Of a stretch of 7,260 nt of DNA, positions 1-6,133 are shown in pieces. Within the stretch, counting starts at the first letter, position 1. Each line of letters opens with the position of its first letter. The notes beneath the pieces are model-generated. The model had not been told where the DNA came from. It made no database searches and saw only the letters and a list, made by a program, of their open reading frames with translations. The DNA is from Devosia equisanguinis (GTDB lineage Bacteria; Pseudomonadota; Alphaproteobacteria; Rhizobiales; Hyphomicrobiaceae), in contig CAMDMH010000147.1 of NCBI GenBank assembly GCA_945901835.1, forward strand, positions 1 through 7,260. Reading direction: 5' to 3'. Made by a program: the position numbers and the translations under genes.

Positions 1-46
1 AACGATGGTGGTTGACCGAACGTCGGACGACTACGATTCATACGCC

Positions 47-265
47 TCAAGTTCGCGTCTCGCACTGCACCGTGGCATAGGGTGAGAAACGCGGGTTAGC
101 GTCTGGGCCGAAGCCAACATAACCCATGACGATCTCGACGAGGGGTTCGCGAAGGCGCTGGCCATCCTCCGCGGCCTTCACCTGATCATCTGTGGCAAGG
201 AGTTCGTAGCTCATCCATACGACGGCTCCGATGCAAAAGTTATCGCCGAGCATGCGATGGAGCAT
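47..265 (-). CDS. hypothetical small protein, 72 aa
   Basis: No recognised family. The ATG at 265 is preceded by a weak AGAG/CAGG purine stretch. The product is a compact, balanced-composition protein: a hydrophobic stretch around residues 10-24, an acidic/charged helix-like part (about 25-42), then a Gly/Pro/Tyr-containing tail ending CETRT. The same frame stays open upstream to about 337 with protein-like residues (NQIINPIPRAP) but offers no ATG there, so the true start may be non-canonical or the gene may be a 5'-truncated remnant. It lies 68 bp downstream of another small minus-strand ORF and could share its transcript. The plus strand, read codon-for-codon in register (86-337), is also open and plausible but lacks a start codon. 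I prefer the minus strand, without certainty. Confidence 0.4.
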   Translation of the reverse strand: MLHRMLGDNFCIGAVVWMSYELLATDDQVKAAEDGQRLREPLVEIVMGYVGFGPDANPRFSPYATVQCETRT

Positions 266-333
266 GACCTGCTCTATCGAGATCGGGGCACGGGGGATTG
301 GATTGATGATTTGGTTCGCAAAACCGAAGGGCG

Positions 334-480
334 CTAGTCCTCCCCCTTCGGCCTCCTGACCTCCGGGTTCTCCTCGAAGAACTGTTGCCGCTCCTTCGCC
401 ACCTCATCACGCAGGCGCCGCTCGCGGCCGAGATCCAGCGCTCTGTTGAGCCTGGGATCTCCCCGTAAGGCGCGCAGCAT
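334..480 (-). CDS. hypothetical small charged helical protein, 48 aa
   Basis: This ORF is supported by its composition. From ATG at 480 it encodes a short Leu/Arg-rich N-terminus (MLRALRGDPRLNRALDLG) and a strongly charged, probably helical middle with alternating Arg/Lys and Glu/Asp (RERRLRDEVAKERQQFFEE). It closes with a Pro/Lys tail ending in GED and a TAG stop. Most codons end in G or C. The frame also remains open upstream of 480 for at least 40 codons, including HGNAAM just before the chosen start, so this may be the C-terminal remainder of a longer protein. A GGAAA stretch about 9 nt before the ATG could serve as a weak ribosome site. The ORF at 47-265 follows it on the same strand. 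Family unknown. Confidence 0.4.
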   Translation of the reverse strand: MLRALRGDPRLNRALDLGRERRLRDEVAKERQQFFEENPEVRRPKGED

Positions 481-536
481 GGCAGCGTTTCCGTGGCCGC
501 CTGCGCGGACTCCGCGATCGCTGGCGCGCTGGCGTC

Positions 537-692
537 GTGTCGAAGACGCGCGAACAACAAGACGTGACGCACGCCGAGGCCGAGACGCGGATCGCGGCCT
601 GGAACGCCCACGCGCGCCACGCCGACACGTTCCACTTGCGCCGCGCCATCTTCAAGGGCACGCGCTGGGAGCCCTGGCCTGGGGATGTTTGA
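537..692 (+). CDS. hypothetical small protein, 51 aa (GTG start)
   Basis: This reading frame is supported by codon use: from the GTG at 537 nearly every codon up to the last few ends in G or C, as expected for real coding DNA in this genome. The product is Ala/His/Arg/Thr-rich, with a likely helix carrying AEAETRIAAWNAHARHADTF, a basic LRRAIFKGTR patch, and a Trp-Pro-rich end WEPWPGDV before TGA. The frame is open back to 450 but contains no ATG, so either GTG 537 is the start or the 5' end has been lost or shifted. No good Shine-Dalgarno precedes it. It ends 78 bp before the TIR gene on the same strand and could be co-transcribed with it. No family recognised. Confidence 0.4.
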   Translation: MSKTREQQDVTHAEAETRIAAWNAHARHADTFHLRRAIFKGTRWEPWPGDV

Positions 693-761
693 GAGCTTTT
701 CTTGTGCACATCTGGCGCGTAATACTGGCGGCGATTTCCGCGACGACGGGACGAGATCGCC

Positions 762-766
762 AGGGG
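762..766 (+). promoter_or_regulatory. ribosome binding site of the TIR gene
   Basis: AGGGG lies four bases upstream of ATG 771 and fixes the start of the TIR protein at the first residue of the MADVFISYR motif. Confidence 0.55.
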
Positions 767-770
767 CACC

Positions 771-1472
771 ATGGCCGACGTTTTCATTTCCTATCGCAAC
801 ACGCCGGACCGCCGCATCATCGTGCGACGCCTGTCGACGATCCTCCGAGCCTATGAGATCACGGTCTGGTGGGATTACGGCCTCGAAGCTGGCGAAAGCT
901 ATCGTGCCCAGATTACGGCCGAGCTTGCGAATGCGCGGGTCGTATCGCCGCTCTGGTGTGCCGAAAGCATTCATTCGCCGTGGGTTCGCATGGAAGCAGA
1001 GCTGGGCAAGGATAAGCTCGTGCCGGCCCGGCTGCAGAAGGTGGTGCCGCCCGACGCCTTCGAGGCCATTCAAGCGGCGGACTTGATCGGATGGGATGGC
1101 GCCGTCGGCAGTCCGCGCCTGCAGGAGTTTGTGCGTCTGATCTGCAAGCGGCTCGGGCGATCGGCGAGTGCGCCGACCGACATGATCGAGGACCTCGGGC
1201 AATTGCCGGCAGTTGTGCCGTTGCCCGAGATCGCCGCGATCGTATCGCCCCCGCTCGCCCAATCCTCAGGAACAACGCACGACTACGGCTTCTGGGAGCG
1301 GCAATGGGAGAAACAAGGCGCGGGTGCCAACGTAGTGGCGCTGCGCGCCATAGCCGATGATGCGCCCCGCTACTTTGCGGATCAGGCGCGGGCACGCATT
1401 GCCGAGATCGAGGCAGAGGCAGAGAGCAGGCGCGCCAGACTACGAGTGTCGCACCCATGGCCAATACGATAA
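771..1472 (+). CDS. TIR-domain protein
   Basis: The N-terminal TIR domain (residues about 1-130) starts MADVFISYRN, the classic beta-A/box 1 motif. WWDYGLEAGESY at 33-44 corresponds to the BB loop region. A WCAESIHSPWVRMEAELG stretch (62-79) carries Glu75 at the position of the NAD+-cleaving glutamate of enzymatic TIRs, followed by LVPARL and a DLIGW motif. A Pro/Ala linker leads to residues 171-217 (FWE... AP.YFADQARARIAEIEAE), which resemble the degenerate FW/ARARI repeat often placed after bacterial TIR or caspase domains. Known role of the family: NADase or nucleotide-signal production in anti-phage defence or host interaction; which applies here is not visible. AGGGG at 762-766, four bases before the ATG, supports the start. 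The C-terminus (RRARLRVSHPWPIR) looks abrupt, and a repeat-rich stretch precedes it, so truncation or a frameshift is possible. A convergent membrane ORF overlaps the 3' end. Confidence 0.85.
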   Translation: MADVFISYRNTPDRRIIVRRLSTILRAYEITVWWDYGLEAGESYRAQITAELANARVVSPLWCAESIHSPWVRMEAELGKDKLVPARLQKVVPPDAFEAIQAADLIGWDGAVGSPRLQEFVRLICKRLGRSASAPTDMIEDLGQLPAVVPLPEIAAIVSPPLAQSSGTTHDYGFWERQWEKQGAGANVVALRAIADDAPRYFADQARARIAEIEAEAESRRARLRVSHPWPIR

Positions 1473-1587
1473 CACTGGAAACGACCATGTAGCTGGCGGT
1501 TCCGGTGAAGAACCAGTCGAACAACCAAGCCAGCGCTGAAACTTCGAGCGCGAGGAAGACAAGTCCGGCAATGATCGCCAAAGGCAT
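913..1587 (-). CDS. small two-helix membrane protein; C-terminal extent uncertain
   Basis: The first ~52 residues (1587 down to about 1432) are convincing: MPLAIIAGLVFLALEVSALAW forms one hydrophobic helix, WLFDWFFTGTAS a short linker, and YMVVSSVIVLAMGATLVVW a second helix ending in Arg. A GGGGGA stretch sits just before the ATG. After residue 52 the sequence turns into Arg/Pro/Ser/Cys-rich low-quality coding that runs antisense through the TIR gene to a nominal stop at 913; I regard that tail (about 170 residues) as antisense read-through rather than protein. A single frame change near 1432 would instead end the protein at 1382 with RLLSASASISAMRARA, giving about 68 residues. A frameshift or sequencing error near 1410-1440 is therefore plausible. 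No family recognised; function unknown. The convergent arrangement with a TIR gene is noted, nothing more. Confidence 0.35.
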   Translation of the reverse strand: MPLAIIAGLVFLALEVSALAWLFDWFFTGTASYMVVSSVIVLAMGATLVVWRACSLPLPRSRQCVPAPDPQSSGAHHRLWRAAPLRWHPRLVSPIAAPRSRSRALFLRIGRAGAIRSRRSRATAQLPAIARGPRSCRSAHSPIARAACRSDAQTPAGADCRRRHPIRSSPPLEWPRRRRAAPPSAAGPARAYPCPALLPCEPTANECFRHTRAAIRPAHSQARP

Positions 1588-1732
1588 TGCTTCCCCCTCG
1601 GAACCCGGCCCCCTGATCGTTCCTACGGTCTAGGAGCATACGGGTGCTCGTGCGTTCGAATCAACCAAGCCTCGGCACATCTTACTCGGAGTGGGATGTG
1701 GATCGATCCTTTCGCGCAGGCGGGAAATTTAC
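1588..1732. other. intergenic stretch without a recognisable gene
   Basis: Between the membrane ORF and the small ORF at 1733 I see no coding pattern, repeat or convincing promoter. It should contain the upstream region of both flanking ORFs. A GTTCGAATC string at 1654-1662 resembles a tRNA T-loop but has no pairing arms. Confidence 0.4.
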
Positions 1733-1834
1733 ATGGACGAGGATTTGCAGATCGCAAATGCAATCGGAGAAAGTCGTCGTGTCTCAGTCCAGATGTCGCC
1801 AAATCGCAAAAAAATCAGCTATCGGACCGACTGA
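1733..1834 (+). CDS. candidate small protein, 33 aa
   Basis: The ORF runs from ATG 1733 to TGA 1832-1834. An AGGCGGG ribosome-site-like motif at 1718-1724 is spaced eight bases from the ATG, better than for most ORFs nearby. The product begins MDEDLQIANAIGESRRVSVQ and ends in a basic then polar tail (NRKKISYRTD), giving an acidic N-terminus and basic C-terminus. It is convergent with the rhodanese gene and shares its last 20 bases with that gene's 3' end. Codon use is less G/C-rich than in the main genes, so it could be a chance ORF, a remnant, or a true small protein. No homologue recognised. Confidence 0.3.
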   Translation: MDEDLQIANAIGESRRVSVQMSPNRKKISYRTD

Positions 1835-2531
1835 GCGCTTTCGAAAGTTCGGCGAAGCTGCTCTCCACATAAGAGACGTTGGCCCAGGGGCGCTGCCGCA
1901 AAATCTCGGCCAGAACTCTGGCCTGTCGCGGATCCCTGCCGAAGAGAATCTCGCGGCGGTTGAAATCGTCGTGCGGCAGGCCTGAAACAGCCGCCCTGCC
2001 GGCGGCAATGTCGTCGACGGGAGAACTACGCGCGCGTGGCAGACTGCCATTCGAATACTCCTGTGCCGAGCGTGCGTCGATCAGCACCGCGGTGTCATCA
2101 TGATCGAGCACCCTCTCGACCCAACTGATTTCGACCGCGGTCGGCCCACCGAGCACGCGCCATACCGAGATTCCGAGTTGGTAGCGGCTGACGCTGGTGA
2201 AGCCCGCTGCCATCAGCTCGGCACTCAGCCTGCGGCTCTGCTGGCAGTGGGGGCCGTTGCAGTAAACGACGAGCGGTCTCGACAAGTCTCCGCCGACGAT
2301 GGTTCGCACTGCCGTCACCTGGATCTGCGGTGGGACATCCAGGCATACGGCACCAGGGATATGCCCAGCGTCGAATTGAGCGCGAATGCGGGAATCGACG
2401 ATGAGTGCGCTTGCTTGGTCGAGGCTGACGCGCATCTGGTCGGTGCTGATCTCCGGCGCGAGATCGCCGGGGTCGGCGAGTATCGCCTGAAAGATGTTCA
2501 CCGCTGCGGACGGTGGGACGGGAGGGGACAT
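1815..2531 (-). CDS. tandem rhodanese-domain sulfurtransferase
   Basis: The 238-residue protein has two rhodanese domains. Domain 1 (about 25-130) has the ALIVDSRIRAQFDAGHIPGA signature at 42-61 and an active-site loop VVYCNGPHCQQSRRLS with Cys91 as the expected persulfide-carrying cysteine; Cys96 lies in the same loop. Domain 2 (about 133-235) keeps the fold signature (AVLIDARSAQEYSNGSLPRA) but the catalytic position reads ILFGRDPRQ, with no cysteine, so it is probably structural. Many two-domain rhodaneses have the inactive domain first; here it is second. The family transfers sulfane sulfur from thiosulfate or other donors to thiols or cyanide. The start is the ATG at 2531, because the residues upstream in frame overlap the LLM gene and do not look like protein. 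No export signal is evident. It lies 64 bp downstream of the LLM monooxygenase on the same strand, probably in one transcript. Confidence 0.85.
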   Translation of the reverse strand: MSPPVPPSAAVNIFQAILADPGDLAPEISTDQMRVSLDQASALIVDSRIRAQFDAGHIPGAVCLDVPPQIQVTAVRTIVGGDLSRPLVVYCNGPHCQQSRRLSAELMAAGFTSVSRYQLGISVWRVLGGPTAVEISWVERVLDHDDTAVLIDARSAQEYSNGSLPRARSSPVDDIAAGRAAVSGLPHDDFNRREILFGRDPRQARVLAEILRQRPWANVSYVESSFAELSKALSRSDS

Positions 2532-2595
2532 GGGGTTCGCTCGGTTGCTTGTCTTGGCTACCACATGCGGGAATGTAGGCTTACCGTGCGCGTCA

Positions 2596-3900
2596 TCAGG
2601 TCTCTCGGGTCTGTCCGAGATGGTCGCGCAGCGTCGTGCCAGCATATTCGGTGCGGAATAATCCGCGGCGCTGCAACTCCGGCACGACCTGATCGACGAA
2701 ATCATCGAAGGCACCGGGGAAATAAGCCGGCATCACCACGAAACCGTCCGCACGCTCGGCGAGGAACCACTCCTCCATCGTGTCCGCGATCCGCTTCGGC
2801 GTTCCGTAGATCACCCAATGTCCACGCGCGGCCGCGGTCACATTATAGAGATCGCGCAGGGTCATCTTCTCGCGCCGCGCGAGTTCCAGAATGGTCTGCG
2901 AGAATGTCTGATGACCCGTGGCCGTCGGTTTGATTTCGGGTACCGGGCCGTCCATAGGATAACCTGAAATGTCGTAACCGATCCGCTGCGACACCAATGT
3001 CATCGCATTGGTCGGCGAAAGCCAGCTCTGCAGCTTGGCGAGTTGCTCCTTGGCGTCCTCATCGCTGCGCCCGATGATCGGCATCACGCCCGGCAGCAGG
3101 GCCAGGTCGTGCGGCGCCCGGCCATGCTTCACGACGCGCGTTTTCAAGCTGTCGTAGGCCGCCTTCGCCGATGTGGGATCGCCATTGACCACGGCAAATA
3201 CGATGTCGGCGGTGCGTGACGACAGGTCCTGCCCGGCGGCCGAGCCGCCCGCCTGGATGATCGCCGGAGGTCCATAGGGCGAGCGCTCCATGTTGAGGGG
3301 CCCTTTGACCTGGAAATACCGTCCCTTGTGATCGAGCGCGCGGATCTTGGAGGGATCGAGGAACTGGCCGGTTCGGGGATCGGCGACGACGGCGCCCTCG
3401 TCCCAGCAATTCCAAAGCCCTCGGACGACATCGACGAACTCGTTGGCGACCTCGTAACGGTTATCGTGCTCGCGCAACCCTGCCTGGCTGAAGTTCAACG
3501 CCGCACTATCGTTGGAGGTGGTGACGATGTTCCACGCCGCGCGTCCCGCGCTGAGTTGCTGTAAACTCGCGAACGTGCGTGCCACCGTGTAGGGCTCGCT
3601 GAAGCTCGTCGATACCGTCGCGCCGAGGCCGATGTATTTTGTCGCTGCACCGAGTGCCGCGATAAGCGTCGTCGGCTCGAACCTGCTGACGAACGAGGGG
3701 TGGTCGCCAGCATCGAACAACAGTCCATCGGAGATGAAGAACAGATCGAATTTGCCGCGCTCGGCGATGCGCGCGCCGGACTGGATGACCGACAGGTCGA
3801 AATTGCTCCTGGCGGCCCCTTCCATCCGCCATCCGGCAGAATGGTTGCCCGTGCCGAGCCAGAACACGCCCAGATGCATCTGGCGCTTGGTTTTCGTCAT
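2596..3900 (-). CDS. LLM-class FMN-dependent monooxygenase (NtaA/SnaA/DszA family)
   Basis: This 434-residue protein matches the usual length of NtaA/SnaA/DszA monooxygenases, the oxygenase halves of two-component systems that use reduced FMN from a separate reductase. Family marks in order: an N-terminal beta strand (QMHLGVFWLGTG), GKFDLFFISDGL (49-60), ATKYIGLGATVSTSFSEPY (86-104), GRAAWNIVTTSN (119-130), HDNRYEVANEFVDVVRGLW (145-163), HKGRYFQVKGPLNMERSPYG (191-210) followed by PPAIIQAGGSAAG, and the typical end RTEYAGTTLRDHLG (416-429). The start is ATG 3900, nine to ten bases after AGGAGA; the frame is open further upstream only because stops are rare in GC-rich DNA. Known members act on nitrilotriacetate, EDTA, dibenzothiophene sulfone, pristinamycin or alkyl/aryl sulfur compounds; the substrate here is not readable. 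No flavin reductase lies in the window. The downstream rhodanese fits, but does not prove, an organosulfur role. Confidence 0.95.
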   Translation of the reverse strand: MTKTKRQMHLGVFWLGTGNHSAGWRMEGAARSNFDLSVIQSGARIAERGKFDLFFISDGLLFDAGDHPSFVSRFEPTTLIAALGAATKYIGLGATVSTSFSEPYTVARTFASLQQLSAGRAAWNIVTTSNDSAALNFSQAGLREHDNRYEVANEFVDVVRGLWNCWDEGAVVADPRTGQFLDPSKIRALDHKGRYFQVKGPLNMERSPYGPPAIIQAGGSAAGQDLSSRTADIVFAVVNGDPTSAKAAYDSLKTRVVKHGRAPHDLALLPGVMPIIGRSDEDAKEQLAKLQSWLSPTNAMTLVSQRIGYDISGYPMDGPVPEIKPTATGHQTFSQTILELARREKMTLRDLYNVTAAARGHWVIYGTPKRIADTMEEWFLAERADGFVVMPAYFPGAFDDFVDQVVPELQRRGLFRTEYAGTTLRDHLGQTRET

Positions 3901-4318
3901 CCCGATCGTCTCCTGATGCCGCGCCGATTTTCCATATGATGCCGCACGGCCTGCCCGTCGTCCAATGGGGAGGTGCGGTGCCTTCAGCCGAGGCGGCGGA
4001 AATATATGATGGCGAAATCCGCTGAGCTCGCATTTTCGCCGTGCCGGGAGCCGGCCGGATAAGCTGGGATGAAAGCTGCGATGGATGTTGGGATCAACGT
4101 ATCGGCTCGATCGGGCCGCCGAGCCGGCCTCGTAACGCGGCTGGCCTCGGCGGTGGAGCCACGCCCGGCGGCGGCGACGAATCTCGCACTCACCCGGCCG
4201 TAGCGAACTGCCATCACGGCGGGCACGCGCCCCGAGCATCAGCCTCCCCTGCCAACCGAGGGGCTGCGACGAGGAATTTGCGAGCCCTATTGACCCCATT
4301 GCGATCCTTCTGGTCGCA
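3901..4318. other. 418-bp gap between the two monooxygenase genes
   Basis: There is no convincing gene on either strand. An 80-residue minus-strand ORF (3984-4226) and plus-strand ORFs are Arg/Ala/Pro-rich and lack family features or ribosome sites. Next to the hydroxylase stop, 4300-4318 can fold (TGCGA/TCGCA plus CC/GG around a short loop with one bulge) but has no T run, so it is a weak terminator candidate. Near the LLM side there is an AT-rich patch whose minus strand reads TATATT (4001-4006), a possible -10 element for the LLM gene, but without a good -35 partner. The gap suggests that the LLM/rhodanese pair may have its own promoter rather than depend on the hydroxylase promoter. Confidence 0.45.
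3909..3914 (-). promoter_or_regulatory. ribosome binding site of the LLM monooxygenase
   Basis: AGGAGA on the minus strand lies eight to nine bases before the ATG at 3900. It excludes the longer upstream reading of this frame. Confidence 0.7.
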
Positions 4319-5938
4319 TCACGCCCCTGCGGCGCCGCGAATGCGATCGATGATAGCGAGCGGGTCCGCGGGGGCCGTCTCACCCCGCCACGCAACATGA
4401 CCATCGGGCCGCACGAGCACGAGGGGGCGCTGATAGAGTTCTGCGATCTCCAGTCCCGGCAGATGGTAGGCTGTCATCGGCACGCCACGTTGCCGCGCGG
4501 CCGCCAACAGCGGCTTCGTATCGACCAGAGCTGACCCGGTTTTGATCAACACGAACCCGCGCCCGAATAGATCTAGCGTCGAGCGCCCGCCATCAATCAC
4601 AGCATGCGGCGCGCGCGCGCCCGGGTACGTCGTAGGCGTGTAGCGTTGGACATCGAACACGGGTGCCTCCGTGCCATCCGCGCATACGATCGGCGACGGC
4701 GCGTAAGCGTAGCCTAGCGCGATCCCGTCGGACACGAATTGCCGCGTCGTCTCCGCGATCACGTAGTCCTTTATCTGCGCCCGCTCCATTGCACCTTCCG
4801 CGGAAGCTTCGAGGATCGCATGCGTGCCCTGAAGCGCTTGTCTGCGAAAACTCGCGGTAGCCTCGCCGACATTGCGGCGCGCAACCGGGAGGCGCTCGAT
4901 CTCGTAGCTGTCGAGCAGTGACGACCCCGCCCAACCTGCGAGCGTCGCCTCGAGTTTCCACCCGAGGTCGAACACGTCGCCCATTCCGGTGTTGAGCCCG
5001 AAACCACCGGCGGGTGAATGCTGATGCGCCGCGTCGCCCGCGAGAAAGACACGTCCGTAGCGGAACTTGGAAGCGACCATGTCGCGCCGGACCCAGCTCT
5101 GGCAGGACATCAGCTCGAAGGGTATTTCGCAGCCGATGGCGCGGGAGATCTCTCTTGCCACATCGACTGTCGAGGGATCGCGATATGTCGTCGTGCCTTG
5201 CAGCGTCAACCGCCACAATTCTCTACCATCGAGTGCCGTCAGATTGCCCCACAACCCTTCTGGACCGACGAGAAAATTCATTGCGGTCTTGCCCTTATCG
5301 TGGCGTGTCCACAATTCTGGCGTCTTGAAGAAGATGTTGATGGGATAGCCAAGCGAGAGTTCACCTTCGAGCGGCACACCGAGTTGCCCCCGCACGGGGC
5401 TGCGTCCCCCGCAGCAAGCGACCATATAGCGGGCCTCGATCGTCTCGCGTTCGCCCGACATGAGATCAACCATTGTCGCGACGACACCTTCCGCGGTCTC
5501 GGTGAACCCCTCGAGACGCGTGCGATAGCGCAACGTCACCGACTGCAACGATGCCGCCCTCTGCTTGAGAACAGGATCGAACCAAAGCTGGTTGCAGCGC
5601 TGCGTCCGCTCTGGACTTGCCGGCGAAGCGGCATTGCCCCCATGCGTCGGGCGGTCGATCCGCGCGATCTCGTATCCCCGCATCGATGTCACGTAGACGA
5701 CGGTGTGCGGATAATCGGCCGGCGTCGCTGCCTTCTTCACCGCCTCCGCGATGCCCCAACGGCGACACATCTCCATCGTCCTGGCATTCTCGACGTTCGC
5801 GCGAGGATGGGAGATTTCACCGTCTGTCTGCTCTACGAGGATGCATTCGACACCGCGCCAACCCAAATCGCAAGCAAGCCCAAGCCCGACCGGCCCACCG
5901 CCGACGATCAAGACCGGCGCAGATTTGGATTGCTGCAT
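4319..5938 (-). CDS. FAD-dependent aromatic hydroxylase (PheA/TfdB/MhpA-type monooxygenase)
   Basis: This group-A flavoprotein monooxygenase of 539 residues would use NAD(P)H and O2 to hydroxylate a phenolic or related aromatic ring in the cytoplasm. Features in order (numbered from ATG 5938): dinucleotide-binding VLIVGGGPVGLGLA (GxGxxG at 13-18) with the acidic VEQ end of beta 2; the FAD-contacting HPRANVENARTMEMCRRWGI (44-63); SPERTQRCNQ and the DP.L motif; the DG-motif region reading YMVACCGGRSPVR (171-183); the GD motif GRVFLAGDAAHQHSPAGGFGLNTG (295-318) followed by DLGWKLEA; and a thioredoxin-fold C-terminal domain (about 440-539) ending near VLVRPDGHVAWRGE, typical of phenol-hydroxylase-type enzymes. 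The Asp of the DG motif is replaced by Cys176, which is odd. A TTG three codons upstream is in frame, but the ATG is better spaced from the GAG at 5948-5950. It is the first gene of the minus-strand group and is divergent from the binding-protein gene. Substrate unknown. Confidence 0.95.
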   Translation of the reverse strand: MQQSKSAPVLIVGGGPVGLGLACDLGWRGVECILVEQTDGEISHPRANVENARTMEMCRRWGIAEAVKKAATPADYPHTVVYVTSMRGYEIARIDRPTHGGNAASPASPERTQRCNQLWFDPVLKQRAASLQSVTLRYRTRLEGFTETAEGVVATMVDLMSGERETIEARYMVACCGGRSPVRGQLGVPLEGELSLGYPINIFFKTPELWTRHDKGKTAMNFLVGPEGLWGNLTALDGRELWRLTLQGTTTYRDPSTVDVAREISRAIGCEIPFELMSCQSWVRRDMVASKFRYGRVFLAGDAAHQHSPAGGFGLNTGMGDVFDLGWKLEATLAGWAGSSLLDSYEIERLPVARRNVGEATASFRRQALQGTHAILEASAEGAMERAQIKDYVIAETTRQFVSDGIALGYAYAPSPIVCADGTEAPVFDVQRYTPTTYPGARAPHAVIDGGRSTLDLFGRGFVLIKTGSALVDTKPLLAAARQRGVPMTAYHLPGLEIAELYQRPLVLVRPDGHVAWRGETAPADPLAIIDRIRGAAGA

Positions 5939-6133
5939 GATTGACAACTCGTTTCATCAGAGGGGTTACACAGGCGCGCCAGGCTCAAGACCTAATGAAG
6001 CTATACCGAACGCATAAATGTGCACACCGCGCGTCTGCCGCGACAATGCGCGACACGATTGCTTCTACCGTATGCTCCTGTAAGGTTATGCGATCCATCA
6101 AGAGCAAAAAGCCAGCTTGGGCAGGGCTGAATT
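5939..6133. promoter_or_regulatory. divergent promoter region between hydroxylase and binding-protein genes
   Basis: This 195-bp non-coding stretch separates two divergent genes and must hold both promoters. An exact TTGACA lies on the plus strand at 5941-5946, but no good -10 follows at normal spacing. A weak pair for the plus-strand gene is TTGCTT (6059-6064) with TAAGGT (6081-6086), spacer 16, each 3 of 6 consensus bases. Short palindromes GGCGCGCC (5973-5980) and TGTGCACA (6019-6026) could be parts of regulator sites, but neither is diagnostic. A shared operator would couple uptake and oxidation; no regulator gene is in the window. Confidence 0.4.
6123..6126 (+). promoter_or_regulatory. 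ribosome binding site of the Bug-type binding-protein gene
   Basis: AGGG, seven bases before ATG 6134, supports the start that yields an intact signal peptide. Confidence 0.5.

Noticed and set aside
240..1262. 340-residue minus-strand ORF
   Set aside because: It is Arg/Pro/Ala-rich, crosses several better-supported ORFs including the TIR gene in antisense, and shows no domain.
1654..1662. tRNA T-loop-like GTTCGAATC, possible tRNA remnant or attachment site
   Set aside because: Flanking bases do not form a T stem, and no anticodon or acceptor arms can be found nearby.
2532..2714. Longer rhodanese start at 2714
   Set aside because: The extra 61 residues overlap the LLM gene in another frame and show no domain or signal pattern. 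The rhodanese domains begin well after ATG 2531.
2100..2933. 277-residue plus-strand ORF
   Set aside because: It lies antisense to the rhodanese and LLM genes, which have clear family motifs; its translation has no recognisable domain.
3901..4404. N-terminal extension of the LLM monooxygenase frame by about 168 residues
   Set aside because: The extension is Arg/Ser/Pro-rich, overlaps the end of the hydroxylase gene, and exceeds the family's usual length. ATG 3900 has a clear AGGAGA ribosome site.
5018..5944. 308-residue plus-strand ORF
   Set aside because: It is antisense to the FAD hydroxylase over its N-terminal half; an open frame here is expected from GC-rich codon use.
703..6026. TGTGCACA palindrome occurring at 703-710 and 6019-6026 as a shared operator
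   Set aside because: Two copies of an 8-bp palindrome in 7 kb are weak evidence, and the surrounding bases do not extend the match.
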